From Corynebacterium capitovis DSM 44611 (GTDB lineage: Bacteria > Actinomycetota > Actinomycetes > Mycobacteriales > Mycobacteriaceae), in assembly GCF_030440535.1 (NCBI RefSeq), contig NZ_CP047117.1:372001-436000 (forward strand): DNA of 64,000 nucleotides. The letters are read 5' to 3'. Both the position numbers and the translations under genes were made by a program. Each line of letters starts with the position of its first letter. The first letter of the stretch is position 1. The notes beneath the pieces were generated by a model. It had not been told where the DNA came from, ran no database searches, and saw only the letters and a list, made by a program, of their open reading frames with translations. This document shows positions 12,786 to 20,660 of the stretch, piece after piece.

Positions 12786-13484
12786 ATGAACGCGGTCACC
12801 CCCAACACGGGCCTCAACGAGCGGCTGAACAAGCTGCGTGCGGCGGTTCTTGGCGCCAACGACGGGATTGTTTCGACAGCAGCGGTCGTCGTCGGAGTAG
12901 CCGGCGCAACTTCCGACGCGCGTGCGATCGCGGCTTCCGGACTTGCCTCGCTGGTCGGAGGGGCGGTGTCCATGGCGCTGGGGGAGTACGTCTCGGTGTC
13001 CTCGCAGCGGGATATGGAGCGGGCGTACATCGCGAAGGAGCGCCAGCTGCACCAAGACGACCCGAACGGCGAGTTCGATCACCTCGTGCGCGGCTACATG
13101 CGAGACGGGTTGAGCCGGCCGACCGCCCTGCGCGTTGCGCGGGAGATGACCGCCACCAATCCGCTTAGGGCACACCTGAAGATGCACTACGGAATCGACC
13201 AGGACGACATCGTGAGCCCGTGGACGGCCGCGGCGGCGTCGTTCCTGAGCTTCTTCGTTGGCGCTTTGGTGCCTCTGGCCGCGGTGCTCAGTCCCCCAGC
13301 GCAGTGGCGCGTGCCACTGACTTTCGTCGTTACCCTCGCTGCTCTGGCGCTCACCGGTCACGTGTCGGCACGGATTGGCGGTGCCTCACCCGGCCGGGCG
13401 GTGCTGCGCCTCGTGCTGGGTGGGGCGATCGGGCTTGCCGTGACCTTCGGGGCGGGGTGGGTGTTCGGCGCCACCGTGGGGTAG
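12786..13484 (+). CDS. VIT1/CCC1-family iron/manganese transporter
   Basis: 232-residue membrane protein of the vacuolar iron transporter family. Its N-terminus has the first-helix hallmark RAAVLGANDGIVSTAAVVVG, then GAVSMALGEYVSVSSQRDME. A charged cytoplasmic loop (about 80-140, the metal-binding domain region) follows, and the last three membrane segments end in GAGWVFGATVG. It probably exports or stores Fe2+/Mn2+; the metal is an inference. It is divergent from the carboxypeptidase gene (132-bp gap) and convergent with the 412-residue gene, with only 6 bp between stops. Confidence 0.87.
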   Translation: MNAVTPNTGLNERLNKLRAAVLGANDGIVSTAAVVVGVAGATSDARAIAASGLASLVGGAVSMALGEYVSVSSQRDMERAYIAKERQLHQDDPNGEFDHLVRGYMRDGLSRPTALRVAREMTATNPLRAHLKMHYGIDQDDIVSPWTAAAASFLSFFVGALVPLAAVLSPPAQWRVPLTFVVTLAALALTGHVSARIGGASPGRAVLRLVLGGAIGLAVTFGAGWVFGATVG

Positions 13485-13490
13485 CCCGGA

Positions 13491-14726
13491 TCAGAACTTG
13501 GAGAAGCGCTTGATTAGTTGATTTTCCAATTCGACCCACGCCTCGGACTTATCGCTGAACGGGGGCGAGGGCACGTAGCCCGCCGATTCCGTCGCGCCCA
13601 TCATATAGGCCAGATAGTCCTGCATCCGCGGGTTGGCCAGGAGGAAAGAATTCAGCGAATCATCCGCGGCCCAGTCGGCGGCGTCGGCGAGAAGCTCGTA
13701 GGCCTTGGACATCTGCGCCGTGTCCACCGCCTCGGGGCCTTCGGCGATGTCCTCGGCGAGTCCGCTGAAGGAGTACGCGTTGTCTGGGTGCACCGTCACG
13801 TCGAGCTCGCCGGCGTTTGCCGCGTTCATGATCTCGCCCCAGGTGGAGACCCCGGCGAGGTCATGGTCTTCGTTCCCCACGATCCAGCGGCCCAGGTGCT
13901 TGGCTGAGGGGAAGGTGAAGATCTCGCCGTACTTGCCCAGAAAAACGGGGGAGGAACCGAGGTACGTGCGCAGCGTGTAGACGGTCTTGCCCTGGATGGA
14001 CACCTTCACCGGATCGATGCCGGCGGTCGCCCACACCGACTCGTCGTAGGGGTCGCGTGCTGCCGCCGCGGCCTTTTCCTCCTCTTCCTTCTGCGCGCGC
14101 TCCTGTTCCCGCTTTTGCTCGGCGGCGGCGATGCGGCTCTCGGCGTCGGCCACGGAAGCTTCGCTTAACGCCGCCCCGCCGTCCCTCACAACCCCGTCCA
14201 GGGAGCGCACCACGTCCGCCCAATTCGCCAGCACGACTCGGCCCACGCCGCTCCACTCGTTCATTCCGTTGTCCCCCGCGTAGTGCTCGGCACCGCGGGC
14301 GACGCTGTCGAGGATGGAGTGGGACGCGAAGAAGATCTGCGCCTGCTCGGCGGTGCCCACGTCGGCCAGCGACTTTGAGACCTGGAAGACACGCGCCAGG
14401 CGGGATACATTCTCGTGGCTCGGACGGCCCGCGAGGTAGGACGGGGCCCCGACGATGTCGTAGGCGTCGCGCTCCCGGGGAACGACCCGGTCCGCCCCCT
14501 GCATCTGGAAGTGGCCCCACGAGGGGTGGTCGGTCAGGTCGTGCTGGGGCTGTTGCTCGAGGTAGCTCAACAGGTGCGCCGGGGAGGCGAAAGCAAGGAC
14601 GGATTCGTCGTCACCCAAGAATGCCTGCCACTCGGTGCCGTTTTCTTTCCACGTCGGTGCCCACAGTGTGTAGACGTCGCCCTCGGTGAGAGACAACTTG
14701 ATGGGGAGGATCGCGCGCGTGCTCAT
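13491..14726 (-). CDS. Conserved corynebacterial hypothetical protein with central coiled coil
   Basis: 411 residues, soluble, no signal peptide. Two similar halves can be seen: LSLTEGDVYTLWAPTWKENGTEWQAF near the N-terminus, and KVSIQGKTVYTLRTYLGSSPVFL further on, each followed by a line of the type LLSYLEQQPQHDL / LGRWIVGNEDHDL. This looks like an internally duplicated domain joined by an acidic coiled coil of Glu/Lys/Gln/Ala residues (about 190-220). I do not recognise the function. ATG at 14726 is chosen because TAAAGT lies 8 nt upstream (leaderless pattern); another in-frame ATG lies at 14735. Its position next to the NlpC/P60-upp genes resembles other corynebacteria. Confidence 0.75.
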   Translation of the reverse strand: MSTRAILPIKLSLTEGDVYTLWAPTWKENGTEWQAFLGDDESVLAFASPAHLLSYLEQQPQHDLTDHPSWGHFQMQGADRVVPRERDAYDIVGAPSYLAGRPSHENVSRLARVFQVSKSLADVGTAEQAQIFFASHSILDSVARGAEHYAGDNGMNEWSGVGRVVLANWADVVRSLDGVVRDGGAALSEASVADAESRIAAAEQKREQERAQKEEEEKAAAAARDPYDESVWATAGIDPVKVSIQGKTVYTLRTYLGSSPVFLGKYGEIFTFPSAKHLGRWIVGNEDHDLAGVSTWGEIMNAANAGELDVTVHPDNAYSFSGLAEDIAEGPEAVDTAQMSKAYELLADAADWAADDSLNSFLLANPRMQDYLAYMMGATESAGYVPSPPFSDKSEAWVELENQLIKRFSKF

Positions 14727-14734
14727 GGAGGGCA

Positions 14735-14740
14735 ACTTTA
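14735..14740 (-). promoter_or_regulatory. Candidate -10 of the coiled-coil hypothetical gene
   Basis: Minus-strand TAAAGT, 8 nt ahead of the ATG at 14726. There is no ribosome binding site. Confidence 0.4.
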
Positions 14741-14750
14741 CTAAACGACG

Positions 14751-15689
14751 CTACGCCGTAGGCCGCCAGAATCCCCTGAACCCCATTCCAATGTTCTCGG
14801 TTCGCACTGGGTTGAGTTGAACGGGATCACCCGCTTCGATATACATGCCGTCCCCGGCGTACATCGCCACGTGCCCGTCCCACACCGCGAGGTCACCGGG
14901 TTGGAGTTGGTCGTAGGTCACCTGCTGGCCGATCGCCTGTTCGTGGGCCATCCGAGGCAGCTCAACACCGGCCTGGCGGTACGCCCACGACGTTAACCCA
15001 GAGCAGTCGAATCCTTCTGGTCCGGTGCCTCCCCACGCGTACGGTGCCCCGAGCTGGGTCTTCGCGGCCTCGACGGCGGCGCGCCCGACCTCGCTGTTCT
15101 CCTGGTTGCCACCCCCCGCCGGAACGGGCAGGGACGCCGCCTCGAACACGGCGGGAACTGGTTCGTCGCTCTCCGGTGCGGAGTACCTTTCCAACTCGCG
15201 GGTGGCCCTCACCGCGGTGTCGCTCGGGTTCAGGGGTGGGCGGGCCGCCGCATCACTTACCGTTTTGCTGAGGAGTGCGACGTGCGGTTCGAGGTCGCGT
15301 TCCAGCTGCGCAAGGCGGGATTCGGCGCGAGTAAACGCCGACACGGTGAGGTGCGCGAGTCGTGCCGCGGCAGGGCCGCCGGACAAGGGGTTGAGCACAA
15401 GGGGCACGAGTGTCGAGGCCTCGGCGTAGAAGGAAAGGGTCAGCCGCGTCAGGTCATCGCCCGCCGCGGCAATAAGCGCCGCGCCCTCGCGCGCGGCTGT
15501 TTCCACGGCAGATTGATCCGAGTACAACGCTGCGACTGCGTCCTGCATGCGGGCGGGGTCCGCGCTGACGATGTGCGCGAGGCCTGCAACGGCATTGAAA
15601 AGTGGGAACGGCGCGCCCGCGACCACTGGCTCTATCAGTCCCGGCACCCGCTGTAGGAGTGCGGATGCGGCTGCCTCTGGGGTGATCAC
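14751..15689 (-). CDS. NlpC/P60-family cell-wall hydrolase
   Basis: 312 residues. The C-terminal ~110 residues form an NlpC/P60 (C40) peptidase with FDCSGLTSWAYRQ (catalytic Cys229) and the His in WDGHVAMYAG (His273), predicted to cut peptidoglycan stem peptides. The N-terminal ~170 residues are Ala-rich and helical without a Sec signal peptide, similar to an ESX-type secretion partner. The GTG start overlaps by 3 bases the stop codon of the upstream 101-residue gene, so the two are translationally coupled and probably work together. Confidence 0.85.
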   Translation of the reverse strand: MITPEAAASALLQRVPGLIEPVVAGAPFPLFNAVAGLAHIVSADPARMQDAVAALYSDQSAVETAAREGAALIAAAGDDLTRLTLSFYAEASTLVPLVLNPLSGGPAAARLAHLTVSAFTRAESRLAQLERDLEPHVALLSKTVSDAAARPPLNPSDTAVRATRELERYSAPESDEPVPAVFEAASLPVPAGGGNQENSEVGRAAVEAAKTQLGAPYAWGGTGPEGFDCSGLTSWAYRQAGVELPRMAHEQAIGQQVTYDQLQPGDLAVWDGHVAMYAGDGMYIEAGDPVQLNPVRTENIGMGFRGFWRPTA

Positions 15690-15991
15690 GCGGACATCAC
15701 TCCCAGATTCTTGCTCAGCTGCGAGTCCTGCTGCTGGGCCGCGCTCACTGTCAGCTCCATCACGTCGGCAAGGCGCCTCGCTTCCCGGCTCAACTCCGCC
15801 GTTCGTTCATTCACGCATGCAATTGCCGTTGCAAGCGAGGAGGTAAACGCCGCGGTCGGGCCCGCCGTAACCGGTGTGACCGCGCTCAGCGGCGCGAGCG
15901 AGTCGGCATCGGCGCGCAACGACGCCACGAGGCGTTCTACCGTATCGGGGTCGATCTGAAAAACTGCGGGCGTGGACTGTGCAACGGTCAT
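15686..15991 (-). CDS. Small helical ESX/EspC-like protein
   Basis: 101 residues, almost entirely helical, Ala/Ser/Thr-rich, no signal peptide. The size, the C-terminal helix (about 60-95) and the coupling to an NlpC/P60 protein recall WXG100 or EspC-type substrates of type VII-like secretion, though no clear W-x-G is present. The start at 15991 opens the unit; the sequence before it is CCAATAGGAC with AGGA very close to the ATG. I infer that it escorts or delivers the hydrolase; this is not proven by the sequence. Confidence 0.6.
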   Translation of the reverse strand: MTVAQSTPAVFQIDPDTVERLVASLRADADSLAPLSAVTPVTAGPTAAFTSSLATAIACVNERTAELSREARRLADVMELTVSAAQQQDSQLSKNLGVMSA

Positions 15992-16047
15992 GTCCTATTG
16001 GACTGTCGCGTCCACGTTTCGGTTCCATTGGGCGGCGAAGTTGTCAC

Positions 16048-16053
16048 TAGCAT
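16048..16053 (+). promoter_or_regulatory. Candidate -10 of upp
   Basis: TAGCAT ends 8 nt before the upp ATG and there is no convincing Shine-Dalgarno sequence. Confidence 0.35.
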
Positions 16054-16061
16054 GGGTGGGT

Positions 16062-16706
16062 ATGCAGACAACCGTCGTGAACCACCCTCTTGCCGCCTCC
16101 CGTCTCACGATCATGCGTGACGTCCGCAGCGACAACTCGGTGTTCCGCGCGGCCCTCGCCGACCTTGCAGCCATGCTTGTATACGAGGCGGCGCGCGACC
16201 TCGCTGTTGAGACTTTCGACTGCCTCACGCCTGTCGCGGTGGCGGAGGGCCACAGGCTGCGCACCCCGCCCATCATCGTGCCGGTCATCCGCGCCGGGCT
16301 GGGGATGATTGACCCGGCCCTGTCCATGATCCCCGACGCGCAGGTCGGGTTCATCGGGCTCGCGCGCAACGAGACCACCCACGAGCCTGTTCCTTACTTG
16401 GAGGCGCTGCCGGACGATCTCTCCGGCCAGCCCGTATTCTTGGTCGATCCGATGCTGGCCACCGGTGGCTCCCTCCTGCACGCGATTGAGCTGTTAGTGG
16501 GCCGCGGGGCAGATAACATCACCTGCGTGTGCGTGGTGTCGGCGCAGGTGGGCGTCGACAAGCTGGAGGCCCTCGAGTACCCCGGTCTGACTCTCAGGCT
16601 GGTCACGGCGGCCGTCGATCCCGGGTTGAATGCGGACGCGTACATCGTGCCTGGGCTTGGGGATGCCGGTGACCGCTTGTACGGTCCGCGCAACATTGAT
16701 CTGTAG
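16062..16706 (+). CDS. upp: Uracil phosphoribosyltransferase
   Basis: Pyrimidine salvage: uracil plus PRPP gives UMP. 214 residues. The type I PRTase PRPP-binding loop is [19 protein letters not shown], the N-terminal [12 protein letters not shown] segment is typical of Upp, and the C-terminal uracil-binding region contains [13 protein letters not shown]. It is divergent from the NlpC/P60 unit (70 bp between starts). The HTH gene downstream begins 53 nt after the stop. Confidence 0.96.
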   Translation: MQTTVVNHPLAASRLTIMRDVRSDNSVFRAALADLAAMLVYEAARDLAVETFDCLTPVAVAEGHRLRTPPIIVPVIRAGLGMIDPALSMIPDAQVGFIGLARNETTHEPVPYLEALPDDLSGQPVFLVDPMLATGGSLLHAIELLVGRGADNITCVCVVSAQVGVDKLEALEYPGLTLRLVTAAVDPGLNADAYIVPGLGDAGDRLYGPRNIDL

Positions 16707-16758
16707 TACCCTCATCGGGGATGACGCGACCGGGGGGTCGCGTGAGGGGGGAACAAGC

Positions 16759-17181
16759 ATGGCGGACGTGTTGCCGCACTCGTACTGGGCGAGCTACGGA
16801 TTTGCGCTGGCCACGAGGTTGCGCATGTTGCGCTGCATGCGTGGCCTGACACAGTTGCGGTTAGCGGAGCTGTCGGGGGTGTCGCGCAGCCTCATTTCGA
16901 ACATGGAGCGCAACCATTACAACAGCAGACGAAGCGCGGACCCGACGCTGTCCACGCTGTACCGGCTGGCCTACGCCCTGCGGGTTCCGCCCGCGGTCCT
17001 GCTGCCGGGAGTTGGTCAGCCAGTGGGGGAGCCCTGTTCCGACCAGTCACAGGCTTTGCCGGTTGTCGCCGTGGTGTGGCCCGAGGTCCCCGAGGATACG
17101 GCTCGTTTTGGTGAGGCCTACCTGGCGGCGGGCAGCAGTCTGCGCGATCCGTGTTTCCAACTCCCGCTGGGAGAGGTGTAA
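16759..17181 (+). CDS. XRE-family helix-turn-helix regulator
   Basis: 140 residues. The N-terminal ~75 residues contain a Cro/C1-type HTH (LRMLRCMRGLTQLRLAELSG followed by VSRSLISNMERN). A segment for dimer or effector contact follows, with VPPAVLLPG at the end of the HTH domain and an uncharacterised C-terminal 60 residues. ATG at 16759 is preceded by GAGGGGGG. It sits between upp and the M20 hydrolase gene as in related corynebacteria. Its targets are unknown. Confidence 0.8.
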   Translation: MADVLPHSYWASYGFALATRLRMLRCMRGLTQLRLAELSGVSRSLISNMERNHYNSRRSADPTLSTLYRLAYALRVPPAVLLPGVGQPVGEPCSDQSQALPVVAVVWPEVPEDTARFGEAYLAAGSSLRDPCFQLPLGEV

Positions 17182-17245
17182 CGAACCGCTTAGTCTAGTT
17201 GCTAGACTCCTTCTCATAGGATTGTCGATACGGGGAAGGATTATC

Positions 17246-18427
17246 GTGGGAATCGCCGCAGACGTGACACGCTGGCTGGAGAATCACCACGACACGGTGA
17301 TCGGTTGGCGCCGCCACATCCATTCCCACCCCGAGCTGTCGAACGAAGAAACCGCGACGACGCGCTTTCTTTCCGACGTCCTCAGCGCCCACGGTTTGAA
17401 CCCCGTCCCTTTCCCTGGCACCGGTCTCTACGTTGACCTCGGGCCCGAGGGGGGAGACCGACTTGCGTTCCGGGCGGACATCGACGCGCTTAAGGTGCCC
17501 GAGCTTACGGGGCTCGACTTCGCATCAACGACGCCCGGGGTGTCCCACGCCTGCGGTCACGACATCCACACGACCGTCGCGCTCGCCCTGGCCTGCGCGC
17601 TTTCGGAAACGACTCTGCCCTACGGCGTGCGCATCATCTTCCAGCCCGCCGAGGAAGTGATGGGGTCGGGCGCCGTTGACGTGATCGAGTGGGGAGGGCT
17701 GAACAATGTCGCTGCCATCTATGCTCTTCACGTCGAGCCGACGCTGCGTGTGGGGCACATCGGCGTGCGTACCGGCGCCATCACATCGGCCGCCGACGTG
17801 CTCCGCCTCGACATTTCCGGCCCCGGTGGTCACACTTCCCGTCCGCACATCACGGCCGACGTTGTCTACGCCCTTGGCTCCGTGATCACCCAGCTCCCGG
17901 CCTTGTTATCGCGCCGGGTGGACCCCCGCACCGGTACCGTCCTCGTTTTCGGGCAGGTGCAGTCCGGGTATGCGGCCAACGCGATCCCGCGGTCCGGCAT
18001 GGTGCGCGGCACCATCCGCACCGCCGACATCGCGACCTGGCGGGCCCTAGAGGGCCTCCTCACTGAGCTCATTGGGCAGATTATTGCGCCCACGGGGTGC
18101 GACTTCACCCTTCATTACCAGCGTGGCGTGCCGCCCGTTCTCAACGACGATGTCGCGACCGCTCTCATCGTCGAGGCGGGCCGCTCGATCGACCCGCATG
18201 CGGTGGTCGCGGCACCGCAGTCGTCGGGAGGCGAAGATTTCTCCTGGTACCTCGAGCAGGTGCCCGGTTCGATGGTGCGCCTCGGCGCGTGGCCCGGCAA
18301 AGGAGAGAAACAGGATCTCCACCGGGGAGACCTCTGCGTTGACGAGCGCTCAATCGGGGTCGGTGTGCGGCTTTTCGGGGCGCTCGTCGAAAGGTATTTT
18401 ACCGCGGTCGCTGCTGACGATTCCTAG
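17246..18427 (+). CDS. M20-family N-acyl amino acid amidohydrolase (AmiA-like)
   Basis: 393-residue metal-dependent amidohydrolase of peptidase family M20D (hippurate hydrolase / N-acyl amino acid hydrolase type). Visible motifs are RHIHSHPELSNEE, SHACGHDIHTTVALALA (metal-binding His/Asp) and FQPAEE (catalytic Glu), with a SSGGEDFSWYLE metal-ligand region near the C-terminus. GTG at 17246 has GGGGAAGGA 6 nt upstream; the frame is open further upstream but over unrelated sequence. The substrate (which N-acyl amino acid) cannot be told. In some skin corynebacteria M20 enzymes release odorants from N-acyl-glutamine conjugates; that role here would be speculation. Confidence 0.85.
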   Translation: MGIAADVTRWLENHHDTVIGWRRHIHSHPELSNEETATTRFLSDVLSAHGLNPVPFPGTGLYVDLGPEGGDRLAFRADIDALKVPELTGLDFASTTPGVSHACGHDIHTTVALALACALSETTLPYGVRIIFQPAEEVMGSGAVDVIEWGGLNNVAAIYALHVEPTLRVGHIGVRTGAITSAADVLRLDISGPGGHTSRPHITADVVYALGSVITQLPALLSRRVDPRTGTVLVFGQVQSGYAANAIPRSGMVRGTIRTADIATWRALEGLLTELIGQIIAPTGCDFTLHYQRGVPPVLNDDVATALIVEAGRSIDPHAVVAAPQSSGGEDFSWYLEQVPGSMVRLGAWPGKGEKQDLHRGDLCVDERSIGVGVRLFGALVERYFTAVAADDS

Positions 18428-18488
18428 CTGTACACTGGCACGGGGTTTTTGCAGGCTCGGTGCGGTACAGGCTTGAAGGAGTTATTTA

Positions 18489-19895
18489 GTGTCAAAGAAG
18501 ATCGTCATCATTGGTGGTGGCCCTGCGGGTTACGAGGCCGCACTTGTCGGCTCAAAGTACGGAGCAGACATCACCCTGGTTGAGGATCAGGCTATTGGCG
18601 GCTCCGGCATCAATCTGGACGTTGTCCCGTCCAAAGGGTTCATCGCCGCCGCCAACATCAAGACCGACCTGCGCCGCGCAGATGACATGGGCCTCAATCA
18701 CGGCCTGGGGGAGGCGCGACTCCTTTTCACGGCGCTGAACAACCGTGTCGTGGCCCTGGCCTCGGAGCAATCCCGCGACATCCGGTTGCAGCTGGAGCGC
18801 GCGGGCGTGAAAATTGTCAAAGGTCGCGGCGCCTTTTCCACTGAGCAGACGGGCCACACCACGCACAGCGTGAAGGTGACATATCCCGACGGGGAGTTCG
18901 AGCGGCTCGACGCCGATATGGTGCTGGTGTGCACCGGAGCGAGCCCTCGTGTGCTGCGCGGCGCCGAGCCGGACGGCGAGCGCATCTTGAATTGGCGCCA
19001 GGTGTACAACCTCATCGAGCAGCCCGAGCACCTCATTGTCGTCGGCTCCGGCGTGACGGGCGCGGAAATGGTGTCTGCATTCGCTGAGCTCGGCGTCAAA
19101 GTCACGATGGTGTCCTCGGGCAGCAGGATCCTGCCCCACGATGACGCCGACGCGGCAGACGTCCTCGAGGATGTCCTCGCTGGTCGTGGCGTGTCTCTGG
19201 TCAAGGATGCATACGCTGAATCCGTAGTGAACACCGGTGAGGGGGTGGTTGTGCGGACCAAGGATGGCCGTGAAATCACGGGCAGCCACGCGCTGATGTC
19301 GATCGGTTCGATCCCGAACACCGCAACACTCAACCTGGAAGGCGCCGGTGTGGCGACCACTCCTTCCGGTCACATTCACGTCGATAGGGTCTCGCGTACG
19401 AACGTCCCCGGGATCTACGCGGCGGGTGACTGTTCCGACCTCATGCCGTTGGCTTCGGTTGCCGCGATGCAGGGGCGCATCGCGATGCACCACTCGCTTG
19501 GTGAGGGCGTCGAGCCCCTGCGCCTGAAGACGATTGGCAATGCCGTCTTCACGCGTCCCGAGATCGCGGCCGTCGGCGTGAGCGAAAAGCAGATTGCTAA
19601 CGGCGAGGTCGACGCGGACGTGATCAAGCTGGACTTGGCCACGAACCCACGCGCGAAGATGCGCTCCCTCAAACACGGTTTTGTGAAGATCTTTGCCCGT
19701 AAGGGGTCCGGCCAGGTTCTTGGTGGCGTCATCGTCGCCCCGACTGCCTCGGAGCTCATTCTCTCGTTGACGATCGCGGTGACGAACAACCTTACGGTCG
19801 CGCAGCTCGCCGAGTCCCTGGCCGTGTACCCTTCGCTCTCTGGCTCGATCACTGAAGCCGCCCGTCGCCTGGTGACCTCCACAGACCTGGACTAG
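18489..19895 (+). CDS. lpdA: NAD(P)H-quinone dehydrogenase, flavoprotein disulfide reductase family (LpdA)
   Basis: 468 residues with the FAD-binding IVIIGGGPAGYEAALVG at the N-terminus, an NAD(P)-binding IVVGSGVTGAEMVSAFAELG and a second FAD motif GIYAAGDCSDLMPLASVA. Where dihydrolipoamide dehydrogenases have the redox Cys pair, this protein reads GGSGINLDVVPSKGF with no Cys. It therefore cannot do dithiol chemistry and matches the mycobacterial LpdA-type quinone reductases. GTG start with GAAGGA 8 nt upstream. It follows the amidohydrolase after 61 nt. Confidence 0.88.
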   Translation: MSKKIVIIGGGPAGYEAALVGSKYGADITLVEDQAIGGSGINLDVVPSKGFIAAANIKTDLRRADDMGLNHGLGEARLLFTALNNRVVALASEQSRDIRLQLERAGVKIVKGRGAFSTEQTGHTTHSVKVTYPDGEFERLDADMVLVCTGASPRVLRGAEPDGERILNWRQVYNLIEQPEHLIVVGSGVTGAEMVSAFAELGVKVTMVSSGSRILPHDDADAADVLEDVLAGRGVSLVKDAYAESVVNTGEGVVVRTKDGREITGSHALMSIGSIPNTATLNLEGAGVATTPSGHIHVDRVSRTNVPGIYAAGDCSDLMPLASVAAMQGRIAMHHSLGEGVEPLRLKTIGNAVFTRPEIAAVGVSEKQIANGEVDADVIKLDLATNPRAKMRSLKHGFVKIFARKGSGQVLGGVIVAPTASELILSLTIAVTNNLTVAQLAESLAVYPSLSGSITEAARRLVTSTDLD

Positions 19896-19898
19896 AAT
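19893..19898 (+). promoter_or_regulatory. Candidate -10 of the DUF3558 lipoprotein gene
   Basis: TAGAAT overlaps the lpdA stop codon. It would start transcription around 19905-19908, at an in-frame ATG (19908) or 15 nt before the preferred ATG (19923). Confidence 0.4.
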
Positions 19899-19922
19899 CC
19901 CGTTCGCATGGGGGGTGTGCGA

Positions 19923-20534
19923 ATGAAACGGTTTGGATTACTGCTGTGTGCGGTGGGGTTGCTCGCGAGTTGTGGCACGGACGACGGTGGGGACGCCACG
20001 GTTACCGGGGCTGCTTCGTCTAACATTGTGACAACAGGGAGCGTGGCCCCGCCGGACGCTGAGCCTACAGCGTTTCATTTCCGCAGCGGCGACTTGGTGC
20101 TCGGGCCTTTCGATCCGTACGCAGTGCTCGGGAACGTGTTTGATCCGTGCGCGGAGATTTCTGTTGAGGAATTTGCGGCGGCGGGGTTTACGGTCGATCC
20201 AAGCCGAGGAGTGACATCATCTGAGCGGGGAGTTAGCAGCTGTTTTGTAGAAGGCTCCGACCCATACGTGATTGCCGGGTTCGGAGGTAACGCGGCTAAC
20301 CGAGAGGTAATTTCCTCTAAGAAGACGCTTCTCTCCGGGTATTCTTCTGTAATTCCCGGGTTGTTTGTCTACGGGGATGGGCGTTCGGAAGACGCGATGT
20401 GTACGGCGGCCGTTGAGACACCCCGGGGTAGTTTGACCTCATCGTTTGGAACTTTGCGGCCCAGCGAATCCCTTGACACCCTCTGCGCGGAGGCAGTTCA
20501 TATGTTGGAAGCGCTATTTCTGCTAAACCGTTAG
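19923..20534 (+). CDS. DUF3558-type lipoprotein
   Basis: 203 residues from the ATG at 19923. A lipoprotein signal peptide (KR, hydrophobic core, lipobox LLASC with lipidation at that Cys) is followed by a low-complexity linker and a DUF3558-like domain with the typical NVFDPCAEIS near its beginning and paired Cys residues (SSCFVEG, DAMCTAAV, DTLCAEA). Exported and anchored to the outer face of the membrane. An in-frame ATG at 19908 is an alternative. It is followed by the PPE/ESX-like gene; DUF3558 lipoproteins often sit beside type VII secretion substrates, so the two may function together. Confidence 0.75.
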   Translation: MKRFGLLLCAVGLLASCGTDDGGDATVTGAASSNIVTTGSVAPPDAEPTAFHFRSGDLVLGPFDPYAVLGNVFDPCAEISVEEFAAAGFTVDPSRGVTSSERGVSSCFVEGSDPYVIAGFGGNAANREVISSKKTLLSGYSSVIPGLFVYGDGRSEDAMCTAAVETPRGSLTSSFGTLRPSESLDTLCAEAVHMLEALFLLNR

Positions 20535-20660
20535 AGCACTAAACTCTCGGTGTCACTTCAGTGTGCGCCGATCGCTCGACACTGATTAGAACCGTTTCTA
20601 TTGTTGAAGTGGCAATGTCTGCTGCGGGGTGCAGTCAATCAAGATGTCGAGGGGGAAACA

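Noticed and set aside
18489-19895. Dihydrolipoamide dehydrogenase (E3 of pyruvate dehydrogenase)
   Set aside because: The redox Cys pair is missing from the GGSGINLDVVPSK segment, so E3 activity is not expected.
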